Shown here one piece after another: positions 1 to 10,000 of a stretch of DNA of 64,000 nucleotides (position 1 is its first letter; each line of letters starts with the position of its first letter). Origin of the DNA: Durusdinium trenchii (Eukaryota > Sar > Dinophyceae > Suessiales > Symbiodiniaceae); the NCBI GenBank assembly GCA_963970005.1, contig CAXAMN010027373.1, positions 92,013 through 156,012 on the forward strand. The letters run 5' to 3'. The notes under the pieces are model-generated. The model was not told the origin of the DNA. It did not search any database and worked only from the letters and a program-made list of their open reading frames with translations. A program made the position numbers and the translations under genes.

Positions 1-10
1 CCCCCCCCCC

Positions 11-169
11 TGAAATGTAGAGGCCTACTTGTACAGGTTCCACTCCAGTGGCCTATCTAGTGTGTCCATACTTGACTGCCATAAGGCTCAAGACAAGAGG
101 ATAAGACTCTGCGCATAAAAGACACTAGCGGTCTGCACCTCAACCGTGTACGCCCTAGTCACTCTTTCA
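11..169 (+). repeat. Left LTR of element A (159 bp)
   Basis: Repeated directly at 11955-12085. It starts TGAAATG and ends CTCTTTCA, the TG...CA ends usual for LTRs. It contains a TATA-like GCATAAAAG at 113-121, a plausible promoter element. It has 28 bases (121-148) that the right copy lacks; otherwise the two read the same by eye. Because the window starts 10 bases upstream and no clear polypurine tract precedes the right copy, a longer LTR truncated here cannot be excluded. Confidence 0.68.
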
Positions 170-170
170 G

Positions 171-182
171 TGGTAGCGGAGC
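171..182 (+). other. Primer-binding site of element A (initiator-Met tRNA type)
   Basis: TGGTAGCGGAGC lies one base after the LTR end. It matches the complement of the usual initiator-Met tRNA 3' end (TGGTAGCAGAGC) at 11 of 12 positions. Ty1/copia elements commonly prime from this tRNA. Element B has almost the same site at 13837-13848. Confidence 0.6.
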
Positions 183-202
183 AGTGATCCTGGAAGACCC
201 AG

Positions 203-3200
203 GTGAGCTCCTTTCCTAGGCGTAGAATTGCTTGTGGGCAACCGGCCAAGGATTGGATTGACGACTGGGATGAGCCTGATGCGGATGTGGCTTATGAGCC
301 AGCAGCCTATGTGAATAGGCATGTGAGAAGAGAACCAGCAGCTATAGCAATGACAACACAGGTCACTACAAAGGTGCCTCCATCTTATGATGGAAAGACT
401 TCATGGTTTTCCTATGAGGATGCCATAGACGATTGGTGTGATATCACCGAGCTGGAGGATGAGAAGAGAGGACCAGCATTGAGAAACCGACTAGAAGGAG
501 AAGCAGCTGTATACAAGCGAGTATTAGACAGAGATGCATTGAAGGCGAATGATCCACCAGGAGCAGGAGTAGAATACTTCAAACGAGTACTACGTCCATA
601 TTTTGTGAAGGGATCCACCAATGTATTCCTGTATAGGTTTATGCAATTCGTGCGCTTCAATCGCGGATCAGCTGATATGATGAAATGGATGACAAGATTT
701 CAGATCCTACTCCAAAGGCTTATGAGCAGTTGGATGGACATGCTGGATCCAGTAACACAAGTACATCCTCAGGTACAAGCTCAGATGCAAGCAGATGCAG
801 CGATGAATGGAGTAGCTCCAACAGCGGAAAGAGTACAGGAAATCATGCAGAATGTCAATGGCAATCTGAGAATTCTTCATCAGAACGATTTTCCTTTAGG
901 AGAGAATCTCATTGCCTTACTCATGCTGTCACTTGCGGATTTGTCTCAGGACCAGAGGAACACTTTGACCTCTTTGATGACCCATCGTGGTAGAGTCCTG
1001 CAGCAATACACGACGATAGAGTTGAGGACAGTCTTCATTGAGATGTTCTGCACAACAAAGACTTCAGTAGACAATCCTCTGATGCAGCCAACAGGTGCTG
1101 GAGGTAGAAGATCATTCCTCGTGCTAGACGAAGGAGAACTTGATGGTACATATGGCTATTGGGCCGAAGATGAAGAAGATGGAACAGAAGGATTCCTAGA
1201 TGCCCTAGACGATGTCTTTTGGGTATATGATGAACAGAGTTTCTCTTGGTTCCAAAGGAGATTCCAAGGAAGAAGAGCCAGAAAAGGCAAGGGAAAAGGA
1301 AGAAGAAAAGGAAAAGGTAAAGGAAGATCAGGCCGCAGATTTTTCAGACCTCGTGGAAAAGGAAAAGGAAAGAGACGAGGTAAAGGCCATTATGCTGATG
1401 AGCAATCGACAACTTATCCAGATGAGTATTTTGAAGAGAATCCTTATGAGGACACTTGGGAGTCAAACCAAGTAGCATATGATGCTATTCTTGCCGAAGA
1501 TATGAATGACTATCTTCAAGGAGAATATGAAGATGCCAATGACTTTTGGCAACAGCTTGAAGAAGCATGGTTTTCCCACAAAGGAAAAGGAAAAGGCAAG
1601 AGAAAAGGCAAGAAAGGAAAAGGAAAAGATAAAGGAGATGGCAAACAAGATGCAAACTATGCAAATCAACAACAGCCACGTTCTTTACCTGCACCTTCAA
1701 GAACTTCACAAGCATCAGGAAGCAACCAAGGTTTCTTTGCGCATTGTGTGACAACAGCAGCTGAAGTCCATGACAGTGAGGTGGACTTGCTGTCAGGCAT
1801 GATGACCTCATGTCAAGATGAAGCTGACTGTAAGGTCAACAATGGTGAGACGATCTTCGATGACATGAGTGCCATTGTGAGGTACTCTTTGTCAGAGGAG
1901 ATGCTCACAGATGCTCCTGATGGCTTTGCGCTTATGAGCGCTGAGGAAGAAGTGAAAGAGATGCAGGCTATTTCATTTTTGACTGAGAATCGCTTCCCGC
2001 CAACTATTGCAATCCTGGACATTGGATGCACTAGAGCTATGGGATCAAGGCGTGCAGTCGATTATTTTTGTAACTATGTCGACAATCATCCAGACTGTGG
2101 ACTATGGTGCTCTTTCGAGTCTACCAAGAGCAAGTTTTACTTTGCCAATTCTCAGAAGGCTTCTTGCTCTCAGAAACTGGTGATTTACATGTATGATCGT
2201 GCATGGACGATCCACCATACAGAGTTCGACATAGTTGAAGAAGGAGAAGTCCCTTTGCGTATGAGCTTGCCACAGATGAGGAACTTAGGCTTTGAACTCA
2301 GGCTGACACCTCAACATGCTTACCTGACATCGGTGCCTCTTGGTATCAAATTTTTGGAGTTGAAGGTTGCAGCCAGTACTCATCTTGTTTTGGACTTCCA
2401 AGATATCGCATGGTATCTGTCTGACGTGCGTTTGCAGGCTCGGCGCGAGAAGAGCTTTTACTCTCACTTCACTCACTATGAATATTGCCATATTTCGGTT
2501 GATCACAATAGTGATGAAGATGAAGCTGAGCATGCATATCCTGTGGTTGACTACTGGGAAGTAGATCTTCACAAGAGAGAACTGACACGTCACCACAAGG
2601 ATTACAGGAAGATTCTTTTCCCAGCAACTAAGTCCTGTCCTGTAGACACTGACTTGCTGGAAGACTTGCGACTGACAATCATCAAGAAGAAAGAAGGAGG
2701 AGAAGAGATCAAGAAGATAGATGATTGGCGCAAGGCAAAATGGAAGGACCTACAAATTGGCTATGAATGGCGTGGTAGAACAATTTTTAAGTTCAAGCCA
2801 GATGCCAAAATTCCAGATCTAAAGATCAGGAAGGCTGGCATTGAGCACCGTGGCATTGGTGATCCCGATGCAGTGGTGCGCTCCTCCTCAGAGAAGGTTC
2901 CCATTGCAAAGGACAGGGAACCAGGCTTCTCTTCAGAGAAGGAAGGTGCACCATCCAGTGCCGCGGAAAAGCCCGTGCCGCCGAAGTTTCGGTATACTTC
3001 AAAGGGTTTTGATCCATTTTGGAAAGGACGCAAGTCGAAACCATCTGAGCCTCCACAGGATTTAAAAGGTGATGATCCTGAGGGTTATACTCCTTCAGAA
3101 CCACCTGAGAGGCCAGAAGGTGAACTTGTAGAAATTCCTAAAGCATCAAAAGGACCATCAAGTGATAAACATGAACCACTTGAACCAGGTGATGGCGCTC

Positions 3201-3439
3201 TTGAGCCTAGGCGGATTTCAATCCCATTACCTGGTAGTGAAGTTGTTGCAATGACACCGGCGTATAGGAAGATGTTACAGAGACTGGAGGACAAGGTAGA
3301 GCTTTATAAGCTTCATGTGAAGCACTACCATATGAGTCCTACTCAGTTTCGTAGACGTGTTTCTATGTTGAAGCTTCCTGACTCTGTTCTAGAGAAGTAT
3401 GAATCAGTTGTCAGGAACTGCCGTGTTTGTAACACTTGA
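203..3439 (+). CDS. Gag-like polyprotein with protease-like motif and HHCC finger (element A)
   Basis: 1,078 codons, open from a GTG at 203; the first in-frame AUG is codon 50 (350), so 350 is the likelier start. CAG|GTGAGC at 200-208 could be a splice donor. Residues about 55-300 are helical and copia Gag-like. Around 350-400 and 460-490 lie Lys/Gly/Arg runs (GKGKGKRKGKKGKGK) that probably bind RNA; I see no CCHC knuckle. Near residue 606, DIGCTRAMG matches a retropepsin active site but has Ile where Thr or Ser is expected (ACT to ATT would do this). The last 45 residues hold the His residues of HVKHYH and the CRVC pair, the HHCC finger that precedes integrase cores. A TGA at 3437-3439 stops the frame exactly between finger and integrase core. 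Confidence 0.8.
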   Translation: MSSFPRRRIACGQPAKDWIDDWDEPDADVAYEPAAYVNRHVRREPAAIAMTTQVTTKVPPSYDGKTSWFSYEDAIDDWCDITELEDEKRGPALRNRLEGEAAVYKRVLDRDALKANDPPGAGVEYFKRVLRPYFVKGSTNVFLYRFMQFVRFNRGSADMMKWMTRFQILLQRLMSSWMDMLDPVTQVHPQVQAQMQADAAMNGVAPTAERVQEIMQNVNGNLRILHQNDFPLGENLIALLMLSLADLSQDQRNTLTSLMTHRGRVLQQYTTIELRTVFIEMFCTTKTSVDNPLMQPTGAGGRRSFLVLDEGELDGTYGYWAEDEEDGTEGFLDALDDVFWVYDEQSFSWFQRRFQGRRARKGKGKGRRKGKGKGRSGRRFFRPRGKGKGKRRGKGHYADEQSTTYPDEYFEENPYEDTWESNQVAYDAILAEDMNDYLQGEYEDANDFWQQLEEAWFSHKGKGKGKRKGKKGKGKDKGDGKQDANYANQQQPRSLPAPSRTSQASGSNQGFFAHCVTTAAEVHDSEVDLLSGMMTSCQDEADCKVNNGETIFDDMSAIVRYSLSEEMLTDAPDGFALMSAEEEVKEMQAISFLTENRFPPTIAILDIGCTRAMGSRRAVDYFCNYVDNHPDCGLWCSFESTKSKFYFANSQKASCSQKLVIYMYDRAWTIHHTEFDIVEEGEVPLRMSLPQMRNLGFELRLTPQHAYLTSVPLGIKFLELKVAASTHLVLDFQDIAWYLSDVRLQARREKSFYSHFTHYEYCHISVDHNSDEDEAEHAYPVVDYWEVDLHKRELTRHHKDYRKILFPATKSCPVDTDLLEDLRLTIIKKKEGGEEIKKIDDWRKAKWKDLQIGYEWRGRTIFKFKPDAKIPDLKIRKAGIEHRGIGDPDAVVRSSSEKVPIAKDREPGFSSEKEGAPSSAAEKPVPPKFRYTSKGFDPFWKGRKSKPSEPPQDLKGDDPEGYTPSEPPERPEGELVEIPKASKGPSSDKHEPLEPGDGALEPRRISIPLPGSEVVAMTPAYRKMLQRLEDKVELYKLHVKHYHMSPTQFRRRVSMLKLPDSVLEKYESVVRNCRVCNT

Positions 3440-4282
3440 GTGGCACCTCCGCCACGAGCCAGAGTCTCCGGTATTAGAGCTTCATGTTTTGGTGATGTTG
3501 TTTTTGCTGATCATTGTGAGGTTGAACTTCACAAGAACAAGTATATCATTCTACTTGTTCTTGATGGTGCCACAAATCTTCTCTGGGCTACGGCGCAGAA
3601 AGACCTCATAGATCAAACCACCATCCAAGCATTGAGACAATGGTCTGATGAGAACAACTGTGTTCCGAAGGCCATCGTAGGAGACGAAGCCTTTTTCACA
3701 GATGCTTTTGTTGAATACTACAGGTTTCATGGTATACAACAATGTCCTTGTGGGCCAAGAACTCCTTGGCCAAACCGAGCAGAGACAGCTGTACGTTTGT
3801 TCAAACGTATGTGGCATGTTATGAAGGTAGATCTGGATGACCCACGTTTTCGTGGTGTTACGGTCAGAGAAGTGGTAAAGAAAGTAGTGTGGGCAAGAAA
3901 TTGTCAGTTGACTATCAGTGGATATTCACCAATAGAGATAGCAACTGGAAGACGTCCACCAGATCTTTTTGACCTTGAGACCGCAAGCCCTGAGCAATTG
4001 TCAGCTAGTGCAGCCGCACAAGATCGTACAAATCTGGAACTACAACGTGTAGCTTTGAGAGCTCATCAAGAAGCACGACAAGCTCAGGACCTTCGAGCAG
4101 ATCTTGCAAGAAGGGCTATGCCAAGTGACGGTCCATATTTCCAAGGTGAGAAGGTTTTTATTTGGACTCAGGATTCATCAAAGTTCAAGGATAAAGGACG
4201 TTGGGTTCGTGCCACAGTACTTGGACAAGAAGGAGCTATGGTCCAAGCCAACACTGGTAAGGCAGTGGTACGTAAAGGTTAG
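3440..4282 (+). CDS. DDE integrase core (element A), same frame after a TGA
   Basis: This continues the frame of the upstream gag ORF directly after its TGA, so it needs readthrough or is a nonsense-mutated part of one polyprotein. The catalytic triad is visible: Asp at 3509 in FADHCEV, Asp at 3683 in VGDEAFF and Glu at 3782 in NRAETAVR, spaced 58 and 33 codons, as in retroviral and copia integrases. It would catalyse insertion of element cDNA. NRAETAVRLFKRMW resembles the helix around the Glu. The last codons (AVVRKG then TAG at 4280) are out of frame: from about 4270 the conserved reading passes to the next frame, which points to a one-base loss. Confidence 0.8.
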   Translation: MAPPPRARVSGIRASCFGDVVFADHCEVELHKNKYIILLVLDGATNLLWATAQKDLIDQTTIQALRQWSDENNCVPKAIVGDEAFFTDAFVEYYRFHGIQQCPCGPRTPWPNRAETAVRLFKRMWHVMKVDLDDPRFRGVTVREVVKKVVWARNCQLTISGYSPIEIATGRRPPDLFDLETASPEQLSASAAAQDRTNLELQRVALRAHQEARQAQDLRADLARRAMPSDGPYFQGEKVFIWTQDSSKFKDKGRWVRATVLGQEGAMVQANTGKAVVRKG

Positions 4283-4733
4283 ACGATATCACGATGAGTG
4301 GCATGATGTTTCCATACCGGCATTAGACGATGAGAATCCGGAGAACTTACGTGAAGATCACGAACTGTATGTTGATGCCGAATTTGGAGAACAGTCCTTT
4401 TTCTTTTGTAATGATGATCATCCTGATGTTGTTGAGTTACTTCATGGAAACAGTGGATTATCTTGGTTCCTTTCAAAGAATGGTGTTAGAGTTGCATCTC
4501 CTATGGATTTCAAGGCAGGATACAACTTTTCCACGTTGCAGGGCCAAGATGCTATGTGGCAGCAACTTGAGAGGTTGCAGCCCCACTGTGTAGTGATCAA
4601 CAACCCTTCTCCCAAACAAAATAGAGCTTCGATTTGGTTGCTATGTTGCAATGTGATTGAGTGGCAGTTGAGAAGGAAGAAACATGTGTTTGTGACTGTT
4701 CCCAAGGGAAACAAGTTTTGTCTGTTTTTGTAG
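4269..4733 (+). CDS. Integrase C-terminus and methyltransferase-like segment (element A)
   Basis: The frame from 4269 (YVKVRRYHDEW) completes the integrase C-terminal tail, then runs into a Rossmann-like stretch: HGNSGLSWFLSKNG resembles a SAM-binding motif I, MDFKAGYNFS follows like an acidic motif II, VVINNPSP sits where C5-methyltransferases have PC, and VTVPKGNKF where they have ENP. The catalytic Cys is not evident, so it is either a degenerate DNA methyltransferase-like domain or another SAM-fold protein. A similar segment occurs in element B, there before the integrase. Retrotransposons with captured cytosine methyltransferases are known from dinoflagellates. A TAG at 4731 ends the frame, which then continues in register. 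Confidence 0.45.
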   Translation, partial: YVKVRRYHDEWHDVSIPALDDENPENLREDHELYVDAEFGEQSFFFCNDDHPDVVELLHGNSGLSWFLSKNGVRVASPMDFKAGYNFSTLQGQDAMWQQLERLQPHCVVINNPSPKQNRASIWLLCCNVIEWQLRRKKHVFVTVPKGNKFCLFL

Positions 4734-4748
4734 AAGTTCATTTCTTCT

Positions 4749-6092
4749 TTGGAGAATCCGGTTTTTAACTTTGATGTGGATATGAATTGCTTTTGCTATT
4801 GTCCGAAGGGAATGAGTTACGTGACAGTCTTCCACTCCTATGCATCCTGCCAAGGATGGAAAGGTATTGGAGACTGTTCCTTCCAAGCTAAGACAGTGCA
4901 AGCCACCAGAAGCAACCAGTACTTTAAGGATGCTGACTGGAAGAAGTTTCCATTTTCATTTTTGGTTGAGATGAATCGTTTCCTTCCTTATAGTGAGACT
5001 TCCGATACACGTCAGAGTTTCCTTATTGAAGATCTTCTGGAGAATTTTGACTCTGGAAGTTTGTGTGGAACAGCTCTTTTGTTAGAAAGAGAAGCTCATC
5101 AGTCAATTCTGTTGAATTCCGTAAGAACGGAAGAGACGACGGAAATTCCGGTTCCACTTCGACATATTCTACCACAAAGGTTCACTACTACTGAACTGAT
5201 CAGAACTTTGAGGCAGGTCGATGCACTACCCCAGAGATCAGAGTTTGATGTGGCAACATCCTCTGATTCTCGAATTGTGTCATTGATTCCAGGCCTGAAG
5301 GAGATTAGACGAAGAACCTTGCCACAGATGTATTTTGAGAGATGTAAGGTTTATCGTGGTACCTTTGGTAGAGTGCATCCTCTCTTCAATTCTGAAGATG
5401 ATGCAGTGTTGATTATGTGGAAGCCAGGAAAATACCATCAGGTTTTCTTTATGTTTGTGTCACAACTGTCTCCTCATCATGAACAGTTTTTGATAGATCA
5501 TTGGAGCGTGATCGTTTTCGAAGCAGAGACGACAGGCGCTGTGAAGCGCATTGTGACTCCTGATGAAGTAGCTCTAGAGGATCCAAGGGATCAACCTCCA
5601 GACTACGGACCACCGATGGATGATGATATGGCTTATGAGCCAAATCCAGTCTCGGGGGAACAGCAGTATTTTGATCCAGACGATGAAGATATGAATCCGC
5701 CTGGTGATGGACCGGGTGGCAACCCTGATGATCATCAGGGTGGACAACCTCCGGGACCACCTCCGACAGGTCCCGCAGCTGTTCCGAATCAGTTCGGAAA
5801 TCCCGATGTTCCTTTGGAGCAACTCGGATATCCATCGAGCGATCCGGAAGAGGCAATGCCGGAGATTTCGAGCGAATCCCGTCCGCCAGATGATCCGGGT
5901 CAACCTCCGATAGATGGTTCTCAGAGATTGCCAGATACGCTCTTGGCTATGTCACCCAAGAGGAAGAGGATGAATATGAGAGAAGAAGACAGTTCGTGGC
6001 AACAAGAGTCTCGTGGAGGCACAACGAATTTGGAAAGATCAGCACGGGGCTCAACTATATGCTACGACATGATCGTTCTCTCGACAGATTGA
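4749..6092 (+). CDS. Unrecognised linker protein of element A (acidic, Pro-rich C-terminus)
   Basis: 447 codons in the same frame as the preceding segment, after its TAG. Residues 1-45 (YCPKGMSYVTVFHSYASCQGW) look like the end of the methyltransferase-like fold. Residues about 60-280 are globular but match no family I know. Residues about 290-420 are rich in Pro, Asp, Gly and Gln and look disordered, ending with a basic PKRKR. The frame then yields to the Tpt1-like reading: in the +2 frame the sequence is open and acidic from about 5940 and runs without a break into the Tpt1 domain, so the frame change lies somewhere in 5900-6040. Confidence 0.5.
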   Translation: MENPVFNFDVDMNCFCYCPKGMSYVTVFHSYASCQGWKGIGDCSFQAKTVQATRSNQYFKDADWKKFPFSFLVEMNRFLPYSETSDTRQSFLIEDLLENFDSGSLCGTALLLEREAHQSILLNSVRTEETTEIPVPLRHILPQRFTTTELIRTLRQVDALPQRSEFDVATSSDSRIVSLIPGLKEIRRRTLPQMYFERCKVYRGTFGRVHPLFNSEDDAVLIMWKPGKYHQVFFMFVSQLSPHHEQFLIDHWSVIVFEAETTGAVKRIVTPDEVALEDPRDQPPDYGPPMDDDMAYEPNPVSGEQQYFDPDDEDMNPPGDGPGGNPDDHQGGQPPGPPPTGPAAVPNQFGNPDVPLEQLGYPSSDPEEAMPEISSESRPPDDPGQPPIDGSQRLPDTLLAMSPKRKRMNMREEDSSWQQESRGGTTNLERSARGSTICYDMIVLSTD

Positions 6093-7018
6093 TGGACAAT
6101 AGGGCGATGATTGAGCTTATGCCTCTGATTACAGAGGGAACTGCTCGTATGCCAGAACCCTTTTCAATTCATCCTTCTTCATTCTTTGCTATATTGCATA
6201 GCGATGAGAAGCAAAGATTTCATTTGGTGATTCGCTTGGACAAGAATGTTTGGCACAACACAGGCAATCAATACGATATGCCCTTCTCCATGCGTTTGGG
6301 AGTGAACCAAGGGCATACAGGACTCTCATATAACATCAGTCCAGAGAAGTTGAATCATAGATTGACTTCTGTTGAGGCAAGATGTTTGGGACATGTTTTT
6401 CATGTTACCAAGAAGGAGAACTGGGCCAGCATTTCAAGGTATGGTTTGATGAGAGATCCACAAAGTTGGAATAGAAGGAATAGAGGTGAAGGAAGAGATT
6501 ATGTTCATTTCATGTACAGCAATCCACAAACTTTGCCTTACATTCCTTTAGGTCCAGGTACAGTGGTTCCAAGGAACTATGGCCAGCCTCTGTATGTGAA
6601 GCTCAACGTGATTAGTTGGCTTCAAGCTGGACGTCCTCTGTATTTCAGCAACAATGGAGTGGTGCTTGCGCATTGTGATGTAGAGCCCACATATTTGGAA
6701 ATTAGTGGAGATGAACCACAACCACAAGATGCTCCAGAGCCAGCTAAGGAGTTGAGTATCACTTTGTCCACAGAGGAGATGGTAGAGAAGGTCAACAGGG
6801 AGAAGAAGCAACAAGAAACTTTGCGAACCTTGTTCAAAAGACTCTCACAGGACACGGCATTTGCATTGGAAACTATCAGAAGGATTGATGCCGATGAGCC
6901 TGGGGTGGAACAAACCAGAAGGCATATGTCCCTTTGGTTAGATGAGCTGACCTACAATGGCATTGCGAGATTTTTCAGCTCTGACAATGATCCTACACGT
7001 GAGTACAATCGTTCATGA
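5996..7018 (+). CDS. Tpt1/KptA-like RNA 2'-phosphotransferase domain (element A)
   Basis: Tpt1/KptA enzymes remove an internal RNA 2'-phosphate using NAD+, as in the last step of tRNA splicing; some family members ADP-ribosylate nucleic-acid ends. Residues about 15-170 show the family's landmarks in order: LNYMLRHD (Arg 6065, His 6068; family LRH), MRLGVNQGHTG (Arg 6293; family RANQGHS), FHVTKKENWASI plus GL (family HGT...I...GL) and GRDYVHF (family R-HVH). All four residues known as catalytic in the family (Arg-His, Arg, Arg) are present. The C-terminal 120 residues are charged and helical. The start is an internal GTG; the domain is read within a polyprotein. A TGA (7016) separates it in-frame from the next ORF. 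I know of no established role for this enzyme in a retroelement. Confidence 0.68.
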   Translation: MATRVSWRHNEFGKISTGLNYMLRHDRSLDRLMDNRAMIELMPLITEGTARMPEPFSIHPSSFFAILHSDEKQRFHLVIRLDKNVWHNTGNQYDMPFSMRLGVNQGHTGLSYNISPEKLNHRLTSVEARCLGHVFHVTKKENWASISRYGLMRDPQSWNRRNRGEGRDYVHFMYSNPQTLPYIPLGPGTVVPRNYGQPLYVKLNVISWLQAGRPLYFSNNGVVLAHCDVEPTYLEISGDEPQPQDAPEPAKELSITLSTEEMVEKVNREKKQQETLRTLFKRLSQDTAFALETIRRIDADEPGVEQTRRHMSLWLDELTYNGIARFFSSDNDPTREYNRS

Positions 7019-10000
7019 TTGAGGTCACGTCAGGTGATGCCTGAAGGCCATTATCAACCTGGATGGTCTTTGATTCCACCTAAAGAGATTGATGATCGTG
7101 ATCCTTGGAGTGTCTTTGGATACAATGCTCCAACGTTGATTGTCAATGGAGATGGTGCTACCTCGAGATCCCATAGGTGGAGAGACATCACTTCAAGGAG
7201 ATCAACAGCAAGGACTTCTGGAGAACCTCAACAGGATGAAGAAGATGACTCTGCTCATGTTGCTGAGCGTGAGATGACATGGTTCATTCAGAATGTCAAC
7301 AACCTGATTCTCAACCCATGGATGGTCTATGACATTGGCATGGTATCACTCCATGATCGCCGAGGAACACGTGTACTCCAGAGCACTGGAGAAGACGCGA
7401 TTCTGGTACGAGATTGGGACAGGTTGACAAGACACCAGAGAGAATATTTTTGTAGAAGATACAAGTTACTACGTCCAAATATTTATGGAACAGAGGATGA
7501 CCCCAAGACGTATGCACCGAGTTTTGAACCCGGAATTTGTCAGTGGATGGAGTTGGCACAAACTGGATATCAACAGTTTTTCTTCATCCGTGCTTGGGAG
7601 AATGGACGCCGCTGGGCTGAAATTCTGACAGACCATGGTATTCAATCTATAGAACTTTCAAGTTTCTTGGATATGTGCAGAGATCCCAAATTGCTGGGTT
7701 GGAACTTTGGTATTCCAGAACCTCAGTGGGATAGTTTTGGCAACACAGTGGAGGAAGCATTTAACACTCCTTTATTTGCCAAAGTGCACTATCGCTTCAA
7801 GCAGGAGGAAGAGATTGGTCGTGTCATGCACATTTTGTCTGAACTTGTTTGTGACTTTTTCATGAAGGTGCTTCCCAAGTGGGTTCTTGACCACTCGATC
7901 TTGTGGGAAGAGTTTATGATTTTGGATCCAGTCACAAATCTCCCTGTTTACAAGACTTCAGAGGATGCCTTATATGCAGAACGGGATCCAGAGAAGTATC
8001 GTAAGCATTTTGCTATGAACTTCAAGAAATTCCGGTTTTCTGCAAGAGTTGTGTGGTATTTGATTGACCGTGACAGGAATCATTTAGAGAGTTTTCTTCA
8101 CAACTCCAACAGCAGATTTGTGCAACATGCATGCTATCAACTTCGTGAATATGTTCAGGCGCGTGTTGCAGTTTCTGATCCCTTGTATGAGATGATCAAG
8201 AAGGAAGAGTTTGAACGCCAATACAATTCCAAGTTTTTGGAGGCGATTTCTTGCTCTCGTGTTGTAGTCGAGCCTGTAAGTTCAGGGACGTATGAGCCAT
8301 CATCGAAGCTGAACTTAAAGGTACTACAAAACATCCTGAAGGGTGTCTACAAGATCCAGAAGAATGAGGAGCGTGCCAGAGAACGTGAGGAAGAAGAAGA
8401 ACAGGCAGCTCAAAACATCTCAAACTTGCTGGCAGATGATATGGAGCTTGATTTTGATGATGACAACGTGCCAGTATGGCGCTCCATTGTCAACAAGTAT
8501 AGAGAAGGTGATCAGGTGTTGCGGGGAGAAGCAGTGAAGATTACTCATCTTTACAAGGATAAAAAGGAAAATGAGAAGGCAACCGAGTTTTTCAGTTCAG
8601 ATAGGACAGATTTTTATGAGACCTCAGATTCTCTTCCAAGAACCAAGGAGGAAGATTTTATAGAAGACTTGCTCGCCAAGGATGTTGCAAAACAAGCTTT
8701 TGAGGCAGGTGAAGAAGTTCCTCCATACACAAGAGTCTCCACTATTGCTGGTGGAATCCATACTGGTAGTATGGTACTTGTGGAAGATGAAGATATGGAA
8801 GAGGAAGTCCCTGAAGAAGATCCTGCAGTTGAACTTGAGAAAGATGAAGAAATGTTTGATGAGAATGCAGGTGCTTTTCCTTCAGAGGGACTAAAGATGG
8901 AAGTGGACCAGGAGGAAGCCAAGGATGAGTCAGCGCCACACTTTCTGTCAAGAGAGATAGGTGAGGACTCTGCTGCGTCGTACTTACCATCAGGTGAGAT
9001 GGATGCTAACCTTGATGATACTCCATGTCTGCCGAAATCTAAGAGAAGCCGCCTGAATAAGATTCCTGATCCTCATTTTCATGAAGAAGTTCAGGATGAT
9101 GCAACTATGGAGGAGAAGAAGAAGGCGGTGGAGAAGATAAAAGAGGTCAGAGAGGATGATGGAGAGAAGAAATTGGAGGCTGAAATCCAAGAATCTTTTC
9201 CATCTGAAGTAGTTGCTGATAAAGATCCTGTGGATGCTGACAATACCTATGAGTTGCATACCTCACCTTTGAGGTTGCTTGGAGAGATTACAAATGATCC
9301 AGGTATTGGCTTTTATCAACTATGCTTCAGGGAAACTCACGCGAGATTGCTGAACCATGTTTGTTTCAGAAAAGGTGAGCTTTCCCATCCTCACTATCAG
9401 GCAAGGATCAACGAGGATGACTTTGTTCGATCCATTCGAAAGGTCTGTCTAGTACCTCCACCTGATTGCTATGAGGACAGCCGCGAGCATGACCTGAAGA
9501 GCTTTTTCATCAATGATGATCGCATCGTTTATTTGGATGACAGGTATCAGGTCGAACCAAGGGCCCTTGAAAGGGCAGAACAAGCTCGAGAAGATTTGGA
9601 GGTTACAAAGGAACAGTTTAGGGAAGAACTGGAAAAATATGGTCCCAAGGGACCCAGTTGGGACTTTGTCGCCTTCTATGAAGAGCTGTGCCAAAGGTTC
9701 CTCAAAGGAAGAATAGAAGAACAATATGGAACTAATTTATTGGCCAGCTCAGAGTCCTTGACATTTTTACCCTGGAACTATGGCAACATGGTTCGTGGTC
9801 AGAAATACACCACACCAAAGTTTCTCCAAGGACTTGATCGTGCAATGAAGCCACGCAAGCAGAGTGCCATGTCACTTCAATATGAACAATTTGAAAACAA
9901 CCTTTTCTTCAACATGCTCTTCTTTTTACGTGCACATGTCGTGATTCTCCAGGAAGCTCATCTCCTTGTTCCTGCCAAGGAATTTATTGAGCAAAAGAAT

